A stretch of 64,000 nucleotides of DNA from VXPW01 sp965115815 (GTDB taxonomy: Bacteria; Pseudomonadota; Alphaproteobacteria; TMED109), in contig OZ220465.1 of NCBI GenBank assembly GCA_965115815.1, forward strand, positions 2,294,001 through 2,358,000. Reading direction: 5' to 3'. The notes beneath the pieces were generated by a model that was not told where the DNA came from, ran no database searches, and saw nothing but the letters and a program-made list of their open reading frames with translations. Below, in pieces: positions 35,764 through 44,938 of the stretch (its first letter is position 1; every line of letters starts with the position of its first letter). The position numbers were made by a program, and so were the translations under genes.

Positions 35764-36222
35764 ATGCCCACTGTCATTGCCCTCACAGACCTGTCCCAAC
35801 ACGCCGGGAAGGAAATCGGCACCAGCGCGTGGCTGGAAATCGACCAGGATCGCATCGACCGGTTTGCCGAGGCCACTCGGGACTACCAGTGGATCCATCT
35901 GGATGCGGACCGGGCGGCATCCGGACCCTTCGGGTCGACCATCGCGCACGGGTTCCTGACCCTGTCCCTGATCAGCTCCTTCACCAGCGAAATCCTCCGG
36001 GTGGACGGGGTTGCGCGCACGATCAACTACGGCGCCAACCGGCTGCGGTTCATCACGCCGGTTCGACCGGGGGACCGGATCCGCGGTCGAATGGAAATCC
36101 TGCGGGTGGACGATTTCAAGGAAGGGATCAAGGTCGAGAACCGATCCACCGTGGAGGTGGACGGCGCCGAACGGCCGGCCTGCATCGTGGACGGCATCTC
36201 GGTGCACTACCCCGTCTCGTGA
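35764..36222 (+). CDS. MaoC-like (R)-hydratase
   Basis: A 152-residue hot-dog-fold protein. The hydratase motif is present: Asp40 and His45 in ATRDYQWIHLDADRA, followed by GPFGSTIAHGFLTLSL. Such enzymes hydrate enoyl-CoA to (R)-3-hydroxyacyl-CoA, often feeding polyhydroxyalkanoate. LRFITPVRPGDRI matches the second conserved strand. It appears to be a single gene with its own promoter. Confidence 0.93.
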   Translation: MPTVIALTDLSQHAGKEIGTSAWLEIDQDRIDRFAEATRDYQWIHLDADRAASGPFGSTIAHGFLTLSLISSFTSEILRVDGVARTINYGANRLRFITPVRPGDRIRGRMEILRVDDFKEGIKVENRSTVEVDGAERPACIVDGISVHYPVS

Positions 36223-36482
36223 CGTTCCTGCGTCTGCCGAACCGTGGCCTGCCGGCGCACTGCAGTCCGAGCCTCCGCCCGGCTGTCCCGGCCAGGGCCC
36301 GACCCGCAACCGGGGCACCCTTCCCACCGCCCGAATCGTCGACCGGGGAGATGCGGGGCTCGGGGGCGACCGCGGCCTCCGGGAGGTGGCCGGGATCTCT
36401 CGTCCCCCGGTCGGCTCGGGGGCCGGAGCGGTCGGCGAATCCCGGACGTGCCGCACGGACGCTCACCGACCCGAGACCGGGG

Positions 36483-37010
36483 GTGCCGGAACCGCGGCGG
36501 ACCCTCGCTACGCTCCTGCTCGTGGCCGCCGTCCTGGTTCCGGGGCCGGGACTCGCCCACGACCGCGTCCCCCCGGCCGAACCAGCCCTGCCCGATGCCT
36601 GGCTGATTCCGAATTGCACGCGGACGGGCGGGGGCGTTGCAATCGCTGAAGCGAGTGGACGGATCTACTACTGCCTGCAACGGGTCGCCGCGATCGAACG
36701 GCGGCACCCCGGCGCCACGCGGTTCTTCTTTCTGCACGAATACGGCCATGTCGCATTGCAGTCCGGCGACGAACTCCTCGTCGACTGCTGGAGCGCACAT
36801 GAACTCTCGCACACCTTCCGGGGCGCGGAAGTCCTGGCGGCCGCCCGCCGGTACCTCGAGCAGTTCAAGGCCTTCATCCCCAAGTACGGAGGGACCGGTG
36901 CGGATCGTTCGGAACTCCTGCAAGGCTGCTACGAAGAAGGGCCTGCCTGGCTCACGCGGGCCCGGAACGACGGCAAGCGTCCGCCCCCGCAGGGGCAGCA
37001 GACACCCTGA
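36483..37010 (+). CDS. Secreted protein with an HExxH metalloprotease-like motif
   Basis: Starting at GTG 36483, the first 25 residues form a signal peptide (PEPRRTLATLLLVAAVLVPG, cleavage after GLA). The mature domain has HEYGH at 85-89 (FFFLHEYGHVALQSGDE), a zinc-binding pattern, and Glu107 nearby could be the third ligand. Four cysteines may form disulphides. It resembles small bacterial zinc-peptidase-like proteins, but I cannot name a family. Earlier in-frame starts would remove the signal peptide from the N-terminus. Confidence 0.65.
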   Translation: MPEPRRTLATLLLVAAVLVPGPGLAHDRVPPAEPALPDAWLIPNCTRTGGGVAIAEASGRIYYCLQRVAAIERRHPGATRFFFLHEYGHVALQSGDELLVDCWSAHELSHTFRGAEVLAAARRYLEQFKAFIPKYGGTGADRSELLQGCYEEGPAWLTRARNDGKRPPPQGQQTP

Positions 37011-37455
37011 AGGCCGCACCTGCCCAAGGCGCCTCCGCCGGCCGGCCATCCCGGTCAGGAGCGGTCGCGGCGGGCCGGCATTCCGCACTCGAATTCCGGG
37101 CACCCGCCTCCCGATCCGCCGAGGGGCAGGCCGAACGCCCGGATCGGGGGTTCGGTCGCCCGAAATGGACGCCTCGAGCGCCCGACCCCCCATCCGGCCG
37201 CTCTTCCCCGCGAACGGCACGGCTTCGGCGGCGGTGACGGGCCTGCTCCGGAAGGCGGGATTCCACACGATGGCGTCCTGGGGGCAGACGACCGGGAAGG
37301 GTGCGCCGAGCGTCCGGCGGACCCGGACCGCGGACCCCGGGCGCAAAAGACGTCGTCGGTTCGCGGATCGGAGCACTCCGCACGAGGTCCGGTCCCTGCG
37401 CTCGACCCGCGGCGTCCCCATTGCTCCTCCCGTCGGCACCGGCCCGGGTCCTGCT
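37011..37455. other. Convergent intergenic region, no clear gene
   Basis: Lies between the ends of the HExxH gene and dciA. A minus-strand scrap reads VVCPQDAIVWNPAFRSRPV but has no clear start, end or family. No terminator hairpin with a T-run was found. Confidence 0.35.
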
Positions 37456-38025
37456 TCAGCGGCGCTCGTCGACCCGGCCTCCGCGCGCCGGCAACCCCGG
37501 GCGGGCGGACTCCCGGATTCGACGGGAATGCTCGCGGTCGGCCGCGACGGTCGAGACCAGTCCGGCCAGGGCCGCCCGGAGCGGATCGTGCCGAATGCCC
37601 GCAGTGCGAGCTGACGCCGATCGACGGGCGTCCGCGGACGGTTGCGGCAACGGCGGCCGGGACGGACTCCGCTCCCATCGGCCGCGCACGGGTCCCTGGC
37701 GGAGGACGATGCGCCGTGCCACTCGCTTGCCGAAAACCGTGGCGATGCGGTCGAGCACCATCGCGCTGCGATGCTGGAACTCGGTGGCGAAGGCGGCATC
37801 GACCCGAACCGTCAGCACACCGCGCGCGAGACTTACGGGAGCGGTACGGAGCCCCAGCTGCGGCCCGATGATGTCGTGCCACCGACGCACGATTGCGGCC
37901 TCCCGAAAGCCGCGCTTCCGCAGCAGGGGGCGCACCGTCTCCTCGGCCGCGTCCGCCAGCGAACGCATCCCCCGGCGCGGCGGATCCCGGTGCGCGCGGC
38001 CGCGCGGGCGCCGGGCGGCCGTCAT
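37456..38025 (-). CDS. dciA: DUF721/DciA-like protein
   Basis: The N-terminal 110 residues carry the DUF721 pattern: SLADAAEETVRPLLRKRGF, EAAIVRRWHDIIGPQLGLRT, PVSLARGVLTVRVDAAFATE and FQHRSAMVLDRIATVFG. DciA proteins help load the replicative helicase; in alphaproteobacteria the gene is often near mutY, as here. The remaining 70 residues are basic and low-complexity. Start ATG 38025. Confidence 0.8.
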   Translation of the reverse strand: MTAARRPRGRAHRDPPRRGMRSLADAAEETVRPLLRKRGFREAAIVRRWHDIIGPQLGLRTAPVSLARGVLTVRVDAAFATEFQHRSAMVLDRIATVFGKRVARRIVLRQGPVRGRWERSPSRPPLPQPSADARRSASARTAGIRHDPLRAALAGLVSTVAADREHSRRIRESARPGLPARGGRVDERR

Positions 38026-38032
38026 CCGGTCA

Positions 38033-38707
38033 TCATGCCGCGCTGCACCGTGCGGCCGCCGGCAGCTGGGACTGGTACTCGGCCTCCGGAACGAACCGTC
38101 CCTCCGGCCAGAACCCCCACTCGCGAATCCGTCGGCCGGTTGCGAACAGCGTGGTCGCCGGCCGCCAGCGGCCGTCTTCGTCGCGAGACAATCCCAAACA
38201 GTGGGCATGGACGGCCGGGCGGCAGACCAGACTTCCGGCAATCAGCTGACGGCGTTGCGGATCCTCCGATGCGCCCCCGTGCGGTTTCCAGACCTCGCAC
38301 TGGGCCCCGGACAGCAGCCAGGACGCGCTGGGCCACGGATGATCGTGCAACACGACATGATCCGGCTGAAGAAACCGATGCAGGTAGAGGGCATGCTCGC
38401 TCCGGCCGGACTGCTTGGGCCGCAGGTGCCAACGCAACAGGTACGCCTGAAGCGGGCCCTGGGCACCCGGCCGGCAAGTCTCCGGACGGTAGATGATCTC
38501 GTGCGGCCGAATGCTGGCAATGACCGCTTCGCACCGGTCCGCGAGTCCGGGCGGCACGACGCTTCGGGTAACCGAGTAGGTCGTGGCGGCGCGATCGGAT
38601 CGAGCGATTTCGTCAAGCGGCCGGGCGGCTCGACCGAGGTCGTCCGCCAGCTGGTTCCAGACGGCTTCCGGTTGTGTTCGGGGCGGCCTTGCAGCAGAGT
38701 GAGTCAT
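38033..38707 (-). CDS. Cupin-like protein of unknown function
   Basis: A 224-residue protein. The C-terminal half has a cupin-like metal-binding pattern (VVLHDHPWPSASWLLSG, GSLVCRPAVHAHCLGL) followed by TLFATGRRIREWGFWPEGRFVP, which I recall from uncharacterised cupin-fold proteins. The histidines could bind a metal. It ends 8 bp before dciA on the same strand and is divergent from mutY. Confidence 0.65.
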   Translation of the reverse strand: MTHSAARPPRTQPEAVWNQLADDLGRAARPLDEIARSDRAATTYSVTRSVVPPGLADRCEAVIASIRPHEIIYRPETCRPGAQGPLQAYLLRWHLRPKQSGRSEHALYLHRFLQPDHVVLHDHPWPSASWLLSGAQCEVWKPHGGASEDPQRRQLIAGSLVCRPAVHAHCLGLSRDEDGRWRPATTLFATGRRIREWGFWPEGRFVPEAEYQSQLPAAARCSAA

Positions 38708-38822
38708 GCAAACTCGGCGGATGGCGGGAGGCGGGCATCGGGAGCGATCTCTTTAACGCACTCCGAAGCGGGTGCGCAAGCGTCGTGCGTTCGGGCCGCG
38801 GCCGGCCGAGGGACCGGTCACG

Positions 38823-39863
38823 GTGAGCGCGCGCCCGAAACCGGACGCCGACCGCCTGCTGGCGTGGTTTCGGCAGCACCGGCGCGAGTTCCCGTGGCGG
38901 GGACCGTGGGGAAGCCGTCGCGATCCGTACCAGGTCTGGCTCAGCGAAATCATGCTGCAGCAAACCCGGACCCGGACGGTCGCGCCCCGGTATGCAACCT
39001 TCTTGGCACGCTGGCCGACCGTGGCCGACCTGGCGCAGGCCGAGGAATCGGAGGTGCTCGACGCCTGGGCCGGCCTCGGCTACTACCGGCGCGCCCGGAA
39101 CCTGCATCGCACCGCCCGGGTGATCGTCGACCACCGGAATGGCCGGTTTCCCCGCAGCAGCCGGGAGCTCGAAACGCTGCCCGGCATCGGCAGCTACACC
39201 GCCGCGGCAATCGCCGCCCTGGCGTTCGGAGAACGAGCGGTGGCCGTGGACGGCAACGTGGCCCGCGTGCTCGCACGGGTATTCGCGATGGCGGGCCCGG
39301 CCGGCCGGTCGTCCGGGCAGCTGCGGGCGATCGGAGGAGATCTGGCGCCGAAGTCGCTGCCCGGAGAGTTTGCCGAAGCCCTGATCGAACTCGGCGCGCT
39401 GGTGTGCCTACCGCGTCGGCCGCGGTGCGGGACCTGTCCGTGGCAGTCGGCCTGTGCGGCCTTCCGCTCGGGACGCACCGCCGAATTTCCCGCCCCCGCA
39501 CCGCGGCGGCGTCCGCCGAAGCGCCACAGCGTCGCCTTTCGACTGACCAATCGACGCGGCGAGGTACTGCTGCGCCGGCAGACCGCATCCGGACCATTCC
39601 GCGGCATGCTGGTGCTGCCCGCGACACCCTGGAAGGCGTCGCGGCCGACGGCCTCCGAGATCCGGTCCGCCCGGCCGCAGGGAGGGGCGTGGAAACGTGT
39701 CGCGGGACGGGTCGAACACCGGCTCAGCCATCTCGCACTGCAAACCGAGATTCACGCTGCGGTCACGGAACACGAGCCGGCCGGGGAAGAAACCTGGCAT
39801 CCGGCCCGGAGCGATTCGCGGCGCCTGCCGGCCTATACCAGAAAACTCCTTGCGCACGGCTGA
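38823..39863 (+). CDS. mutY: Adenine DNA glycosylase MutY
   Basis: Removes adenine mispaired with 8-oxoguanine. The 346-residue protein has catalytic Glu42 (SEIMLQQT), the helix-hairpin-helix LPGIGSYTAAAIAAL, Asp143 (VDGNVARVLAR) and the iron-sulphur cysteines 195, 202, 205 and 211 (C-x6-C-x2-C-x5-C). A C-terminal Nudix-like domain for 8-oxoguanine recognition follows (VEHRLSHLAL). The GTG at 38823 gives the usual N-terminus; a GTG at 38772 would add 17 residues. Confidence 0.95.
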   Translation: MSARPKPDADRLLAWFRQHRREFPWRGPWGSRRDPYQVWLSEIMLQQTRTRTVAPRYATFLARWPTVADLAQAEESEVLDAWAGLGYYRRARNLHRTARVIVDHRNGRFPRSSRELETLPGIGSYTAAAIAALAFGERAVAVDGNVARVLARVFAMAGPAGRSSGQLRAIGGDLAPKSLPGEFAEALIELGALVCLPRRPRCGTCPWQSACAAFRSGRTAEFPAPAPRRRPPKRHSVAFRLTNRRGEVLLRRQTASGPFRGMLVLPATPWKASRPTASEIRSARPQGGAWKRVAGRVEHRLSHLALQTEIHAAVTEHEPAGEETWHPARSDSRRLPAYTRKLLAHG

Positions 39864-40487
39864 CCCTCGCCGCTCCGGTAGGATCACGGAACCGGAATCC
39901 TCACGGGTCGGCGCGCGGAAGCGGGCACGAGGGACGCCTGCCGTCGACAACCGCGACAAGACGGGGCAGCAGAAGCCGACTTCCGGGCCGGCGGGGCCCT
40001 TGGGGGAGGATCGGGCGTTCCTGGCCCCGAACGCAGCGCCTGCCTCGGGTCAAAGCGGATCCGGGGCTGTGCCTGACGCTGCCGGCGGCGCATCGGATCC
40101 GGCCGGCGGGCCCGTGGCCGAACCGGCGCTTCGATGCGCTGCCGGCAGGCGCCTCGACCTCCGATGCCGTAGGATCCGATCTTGAGGTCGGGACCATCCG
40201 CCGGGTAGGAGGGGTCGTTGCCGAGCCCCTGCACCATATCACGCGCGCGATTTCCAGCGCCAGCCGCCTCCTCCCTCCGAAGCGCCGACCGCCGCCCCCT
40301 CACGGCCAGACCTCTCCTCTCGGTGGCGCAAGGCGGTGTGGCGGAGCAGGCGCATGACAGCCCCCGCGACGGCTATACGGATACCGGCTGGCGCGTCCTC
40401 TCCAATCGAGGGGATCGCGTGCCGGTGTCTTGATGGCATCGCGGTCGCTGATAGGATGCAACTGGCAGGTGGGCGGAGGACAGGGGC
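39864..40487. other. 620-bp gap before fitA with a short intron-related repeat
   Basis: No gene recognised. It contains the 30-bp repeat at 40201-40230. The region just upstream of fitA is the likely promoter of the toxin-antitoxin/restriction operon. Confidence 0.4.
40201..40230. repeat. 30-bp hairpin repeat shared with the group II intron 3' ends
   Basis: Identical to 15522-15551 and 61685-61714, where it is the last stem-loop of the intron copies (minus-strand reading ends CTCCTACCCGG). Here it occurs alone. Each arm of about 8 bp pairs around GTTGCCGA. Confidence 0.7.
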
Positions 40488-40733
40488 ATGGCGAGCATCA
40501 CGATCCGCAATCTCGACGACGAGGTGAAGACGCGGCTGCGTGTGCGGGCCGCGGAGCACCATCGCTCGATGGAGGAAGAGGCGCGCATGATCCTGCGCGA
40601 TGCAGTGAACGACGGGCGGGCCGCGCCCCGGGACCTCGCGCCGTTCACCCGCGAGTGCTTCGCGTCGTTGGGCGGGGTCGAGCTGGAGCTTCCCACGCGG
40701 GTCGCCATGCGCGAGCCGCCCAACTTCTCCTGA
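40488..40733 (+). CDS. fitA: FitA-like ribbon-helix-helix antitoxin
   Basis: An 81-residue protein with an N-terminal ribbon-helix-helix (MASITIRNLDDEVKTRLRVR, EHHRSMEEEARMILRDAV), the pattern of FitA/VapB-type antitoxins that repress their operon and bind a PIN-domain toxin. The C-terminal part would contact the toxin. It opens a chain of seven or eight overlapping genes. Confidence 0.9.
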   Translation: MASITIRNLDDEVKTRLRVRAAEHHRSMEEEARMILRDAVNDGRAAPRDLAPFTRECFASLGGVELELPTRVAMREPPNFS

Positions 40734-40743
40734 GCCGCCCGGG

Positions 40744-41169
40744 ATGTAGGTCATGGCCACCCATGTGGCGTCCGAACTGATGCGGCCTTCGCCGGTTCCC
40801 GCCGTCTCGGCCTGGATTGCCGGTCGAGACGCGGACGAGTGGTACCTGTCGGCCGTGAGCGAGGCCGAGCTTTGGTACGGCGTCGCGATCGTGCCGGCGG
40901 GCAGACGGCGCAATGCACTTGAGGCCGCCCTGCTCCGATGGCTCGATACCGGCTTCGCGGAGCGGATTCTGCCGTTCGGCAGCGCCGCGGCGCGGGCCTA
41001 TGCGGACCTCGCGGCACGCCGCCGTGCGGCTGGCCGGCCCAGCGCCCCGGCGGCGGACCGCCGGATCGCCGCCATCGCCCGCTCGCGCGGCCTGGCGGTG
41101 GCGCCCCGCACTGTCCGGGACTTCGAGGATACCGGCATCGAGGTCGTCGATCCCCGGACGACGGGATGA
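40744..41169 (+). pseudogene. FitB-like PIN toxin, stop at codon 2 and first catalytic Asp lost
   Basis: The expected start is ATG 40744, immediately followed by TAG (40747-40749). Translation could restart at ATG 40753. The family begins VLDTNVVSELMRP; here it reads VMATHVASELMRP, so the first metal-binding Asp is Ala and Asn is His. The rest matches: SEAELWYGVAIVPAGRRR, RILPFGSAAARAYA, ADRRIAAIARSRG, VRDFEDTGIEVVDP. The remaining acidic residues are present, but loss of the first Asp should abolish RNase activity. The end overlaps hsdR by ATGA. Confidence 0.85.
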
Positions 41170-43319
41170 GCGGCACGACGGAAGCCTTCGCGCGCGTGAA
41201 GGTCGACAAGCTGCTCGAGGACGCGGGCTGGAACCTGACGGACGGTTCGAGTGTGCTGTTCGAGTATGCGCTGCCCGACGGCACCCAGGCCGACTACGTG
41301 CTCTGCGACCGGCAAGGCCGGCCCATGGCAGTGCTGGAAGCCAAGCGCGCGAGCACCGATCCCATTACGGCGCAGGACCAAGGCCGGCACTATGCCGAAC
41401 AACTCGGGGTGCCGTTCGTGTTTCTCTCGAACGGCGAGGAGGTGCGCTTCCTCGACCGCGAGACCGACGCCCATGCGCGCAAGATCGCCGGCTTCTACAC
41501 CCGGGACGACCTCGCGCGGCGGATTGCGGCGCGCACGAACCGCCGCGACCTGTCCACGGTCGCCATCGACCGGAGGATCGTCGACCGCGCCTACCAGATC
41601 GAATGCATCGAGGTGCTGTCCGCCGAGGTCGCGCGCGGGCGGCGGAAGCTGCTGGTCGAGATGGCGACGGGCACCGGCAAGACGCGCACGGCGGCGGCCT
41701 TCGTCAAGCGGCTGTTCGAGGCGGGGATCGTCACCCGCGTACTGTTCCTGGTGGACCGCATCGCGCTCGCCCGGCAGGCCGAGGATGCGTTCACCGATCA
41801 TCTCCGGGACTATCCCTGCCACGTGCTGCGGCCGGGCCGGGGATTCGACCGGACCCGGCGTCTCACGATCGCGACCCTGCAGACCATGATCCGGGCGTTC
41901 CGCGTGCTCTCGCCGGGCTATTTCGATCTGGTCGTCATCGACGAGTGCCACCGTTCGAGCTACGGCGAGTACAGCGGCGTGCTGCGGCACTTCGATTCCC
42001 TCCGTCTCGGCCTCACGGCGACGCCCTGCACGGTGGCGGCCGGGGCGTTTCCCGATCCCGAGGACGGACGGTTCGTGCGCGACACGCTGCGCTTCTTCGA
42101 AGTCGCCGAACCCACGTTCCGCTACGGCCTGCGCCGGGCGATCGGGGAAGGTCATCGGGTGCCCTACCGCATCTACCGGGCGAGAACGGTGAAGACCGCC
42201 GCCGAAGGCGGCTTCCCCGTCCGCCGCGACGAGCTCGACTGGAGCGCCATGGACGAGGCCTCGCAGGCGGAGTTCAAGGCGCTGTTCGCCAATTCGGACA
42301 CGATCACGGTAGACCCGCAGGCGCTGGAGCGCCGGTTCACGATTCCGGAGCGCAACCGCGCCCTGGTGCGCGAGTTTCGGGACGCGCACGAGCAGGGCTT
42401 CCTGGGGCGGGACGGCGTCCGCCGCTGGCCCGTGGAGGGCAAGACCCTGGTGTTTGCGGTGACCCGGCGCCATGCCGAGACGCTGGCGGAGATGTTCGAT
42501 GCGCACTACGCGGACCGGAAGCCCCACCCCGCCGTGCGCTACGCCGATTTCGTGGTGTGCGACGTCGGCGGGGGTCCGGCGCCCGATGCGGGCACCCTCA
42601 TCCGGCGCTTCAAGGAAGAGGAGTATCCGAAGATTCTGGTCAGCGTGAACATGCTGGATACCGGCTTCGACTGCCCGGAAATCGTCAACCTCGTCATGGC
42701 GCGGTTCACACGGAGCGCGATCCTCTACCGGCAGATGCGCGGGCGCGGCACGCGCAAGGCGGAGCCTATCGGCAAGACCGGGTTCACGATCTTCGACTTC
42801 GCGGGCGTGACGGACGTCCACGGCGACGATGAGGAACAGGTCGTCGACGGGATCATCCAGGCGCCGGAGCGGGCCGGTTCCCGACACGGCCCGGGCGTGC
42901 TGCTGACCCTCGACGTGGACGATCACATCGACCCGGCGAGCCGCGAGTGGCTGGTCCTCGACGAACACGGCCGCATCGTGCGCACGCCCGAGCACGAGGC
43001 ACGCGCCGCGAACCTCGGGGTCCGGTTCGAGGCGTGGCGGGGAGGACACGGGGGGTTCACGGCGGAACCGGCGCGCTGGGCCGCGCTGATCGGCAGCCGG
43101 GTACAGGCCGATGCGCTGCACTTGGAGGGCCGCGGCGCGTGGGATTTCGACGAGCATCCCTTCACCGCGCTCGGCGGGTACGACCAGGCGCGCCGCGTGT
43201 TCGGCGGCGAGGAATCGATCGGCCGGCTGATCGCTGGGGTGAATGCCGCCCTGTTCGGTCATCGGTCCGCCGACGGGGCGACGCCGCCCGCACCGGGGAG
43301 GGATAGGCTATGCCCATGA
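41166..43319 (+). CDS. hsdR: Type I restriction endonuclease subunit HsdR
   Basis: The motor and nuclease subunit that translocates DNA and cuts it remotely. The 717-residue protein has an N-terminal PD-(D/E)xK-type nuclease domain (Asp43, Glu58-x-Lys60 in MAVLEAKRAST), Walker A MATGTGKTRTA (166-176) and DECH (259-262). Helicase motifs (LGLTATP, QMRGRGTRKAE) and a C-terminal EcoEI-type domain follow. It is shorter than enzymes of the EcoKI class but normal for EcoEI-like ones. It overlaps hsdM by 10 bp. Confidence 0.94.
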   Translation: MSGTTEAFARVKVDKLLEDAGWNLTDGSSVLFEYALPDGTQADYVLCDRQGRPMAVLEAKRASTDPITAQDQGRHYAEQLGVPFVFLSNGEEVRFLDRETDAHARKIAGFYTRDDLARRIAARTNRRDLSTVAIDRRIVDRAYQIECIEVLSAEVARGRRKLLVEMATGTGKTRTAAAFVKRLFEAGIVTRVLFLVDRIALARQAEDAFTDHLRDYPCHVLRPGRGFDRTRRLTIATLQTMIRAFRVLSPGYFDLVVIDECHRSSYGEYSGVLRHFDSLRLGLTATPCTVAAGAFPDPEDGRFVRDTLRFFEVAEPTFRYGLRRAIGEGHRVPYRIYRARTVKTAAEGGFPVRRDELDWSAMDEASQAEFKALFANSDTITVDPQALERRFTIPERNRALVREFRDAHEQGFLGRDGVRRWPVEGKTLVFAVTRRHAETLAEMFDAHYADRKPHPAVRYADFVVCDVGGGPAPDAGTLIRRFKEEEYPKILVSVNMLDTGFDCPEIVNLVMARFTRSAILYRQMRGRGTRKAEPIGKTGFTIFDFAGVTDVHGDDEEQVVDGIIQAPERAGSRHGPGVLLTLDVDDHIDPASREWLVLDEHGRIVRTPEHEARAANLGVRFEAWRGGHGGFTAEPARWAALIGSRVQADALHLEGRGAWDFDEHPFTALGGYDQARRVFGGEESIGRLIAGVNAALFGHRSADGATPPAPGRDRLCP

Positions 43320-44938
43320 CCCCGGAACTCCGGCACGGTGTCGACTGCATCCGCGACTATCTCTTCGGCGGTGGCTACCCGAACCCGGCCCAGAACGCCG
43401 AGCAGTTGAGCTTCCTGATCTACTTCTACCTGCACGAGACGGCGGACGCGGCCCGGGTGCGGTCGGCCGGACGTCCGGGCGCCGCGCCCTACGTCGGTGC
43501 CTACGAGGGCGAATGGACGCTGCGCGACCCGCGCAACGCCCGCACGGCCGATGCGGAGAGCGTGCCGCGCGAGCTCCTGCGCTGGTCGTCCTGGGCCGAG
43601 GCGCTGAACGGCGCACGACTGGTCGGGTGGGTGCGCGAGGAGGTCTTCGCCTTTCATGCCGAGCGGTCGGCGAATGGCGTCACCGACTTCATGGACGGCG
43701 CGCGGCTGGGGATCGACGAGCCGACGGTGCTCACCCAGGTCGTGAGCCAGCTGAACGACCTGCACCTCGACCGGGTGGACGCCGACACCAAGGGCGACCT
43801 GTTCGAACACGTGCTGCGCCAGATCCGCCAGGCCGGCGAGCTCGGCCAGTTCCGCACGCCGCGCCATGTCATCCGCACCCTGGTCCGGCTGGTCGATCCG
43901 CGGGTCGGCGAGACGGTCTGCGACCCGGCGGCCGGTACGGCAGGGTTCCTGGTCGGCGCGTGGGACCACATTCGCCTCGCCAATTCCTCGCCTGCGGGGA
44001 CCGAGGAGGTCGCAACCGACGGCAAGACCGTCCGGCGCGGCCTCGGGGATCGGCTGGATCGCAAAGCGGTCCGGCAGCTGCAGGAGGCGACCTTCCATGG
44101 CGCCGACGTCGACCCGCAGATGGTCCGCCTCGCCACCATGAACCTGACGCTCCGCGGGCTGGACCGGGTGCGCATCCTGCGGCGCGATGCACTGACCCGG
44201 TCCCTCGACCGTGCGGCGAAGGCGGAGCTCGGCCTGCCGGCGGACGGGTTCGACGTGATCCTCGCCAATCCGCCGTTCTCCGGCAGGCTGGACCGGGAAC
44301 GCATCGTCGAGGAGGTGAAGGTCGGGCGCACGGCGCAGACCGAACTGCTGTTCCTGCAGTACATGCTGAACCACCTGAAGGAGGGCGGGCGCTGCGGCGT
44401 GGTGGTGCCGGAGGGCGTGCTGTTCGGCTCCACCGGGGCGCACAAGGAACTGCGCCGCCGTTTGATCGAGAACCATCGGGTGGAGGCGGTGCTGTCGCTG
44501 CCGGGCGGCGTGTTCAACCCCTATTCCGGCGTCAAGACCTCGCTGCTCCTGTTCCGCAAGGGCGGGGCGACGCAGCGCGTCATGTTCCTCCATGCGGAGA
44601 ACGACGGCTTCAGGCTCGACGCCAACCACGACACGCCCATCGACGAGGACGACCTGCCCGGCCTGGTCGAGGCGTTCCGCGACCGCGACGCGCAGTGGGC
44701 GGAATGGCAGGGCCGCAACCCGGACGAGGACTGGACCGCGAACTGGTGGTTTGCCGGGGCCGACGCCCTCCGCGCCGCCGACTTCAACCTCAGCGCCAAC
44801 CGCCATCGCCCGCCGAGCCGCGCCACGGTGGAGCACCGCGACCCGCTGGAGATTCTGGAGGAACTGCGCGGCATCGAGACGCAGATCCTCGGCGAGATTG
44901 ACGGATTGCGCGAGGTGGTGCGGGGAGCGCCTTCGTGA
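43310..44938 (+). CDS. hsdM: Type I methylase subunit HsdM (second system)
   Basis: A 542-residue N6-adenine methyltransferase subunit. It has the SAM motif DPAAGTAGF (from Asp205), the catalytic NPPF (320-323), GELGQFRTPRHVIRTLVRLV before motif I, and the late VKTSLLLFRKGG. It differs clearly from the HsdM at 17956, so the two loci are separate systems. The TGA overlaps the GTG of hsdS. No lesion seen. Confidence 0.94.
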   Translation: MPMTPELRHGVDCIRDYLFGGGYPNPAQNAEQLSFLIYFYLHETADAARVRSAGRPGAAPYVGAYEGEWTLRDPRNARTADAESVPRELLRWSSWAEALNGARLVGWVREEVFAFHAERSANGVTDFMDGARLGIDEPTVLTQVVSQLNDLHLDRVDADTKGDLFEHVLRQIRQAGELGQFRTPRHVIRTLVRLVDPRVGETVCDPAAGTAGFLVGAWDHIRLANSSPAGTEEVATDGKTVRRGLGDRLDRKAVRQLQEATFHGADVDPQMVRLATMNLTLRGLDRVRILRRDALTRSLDRAAKAELGLPADGFDVILANPPFSGRLDRERIVEEVKVGRTAQTELLFLQYMLNHLKEGGRCGVVVPEGVLFGSTGAHKELRRRLIENHRVEAVLSLPGGVFNPYSGVKTSLLLFRKGGATQRVMFLHAENDGFRLDANHDTPIDEDDLPGLVEAFRDRDAQWAEWQGRNPDEDWTANWWFAGADALRAADFNLSANRHRPPSRATVEHRDPLEILEELRGIETQILGEIDGLREVVRGAPS

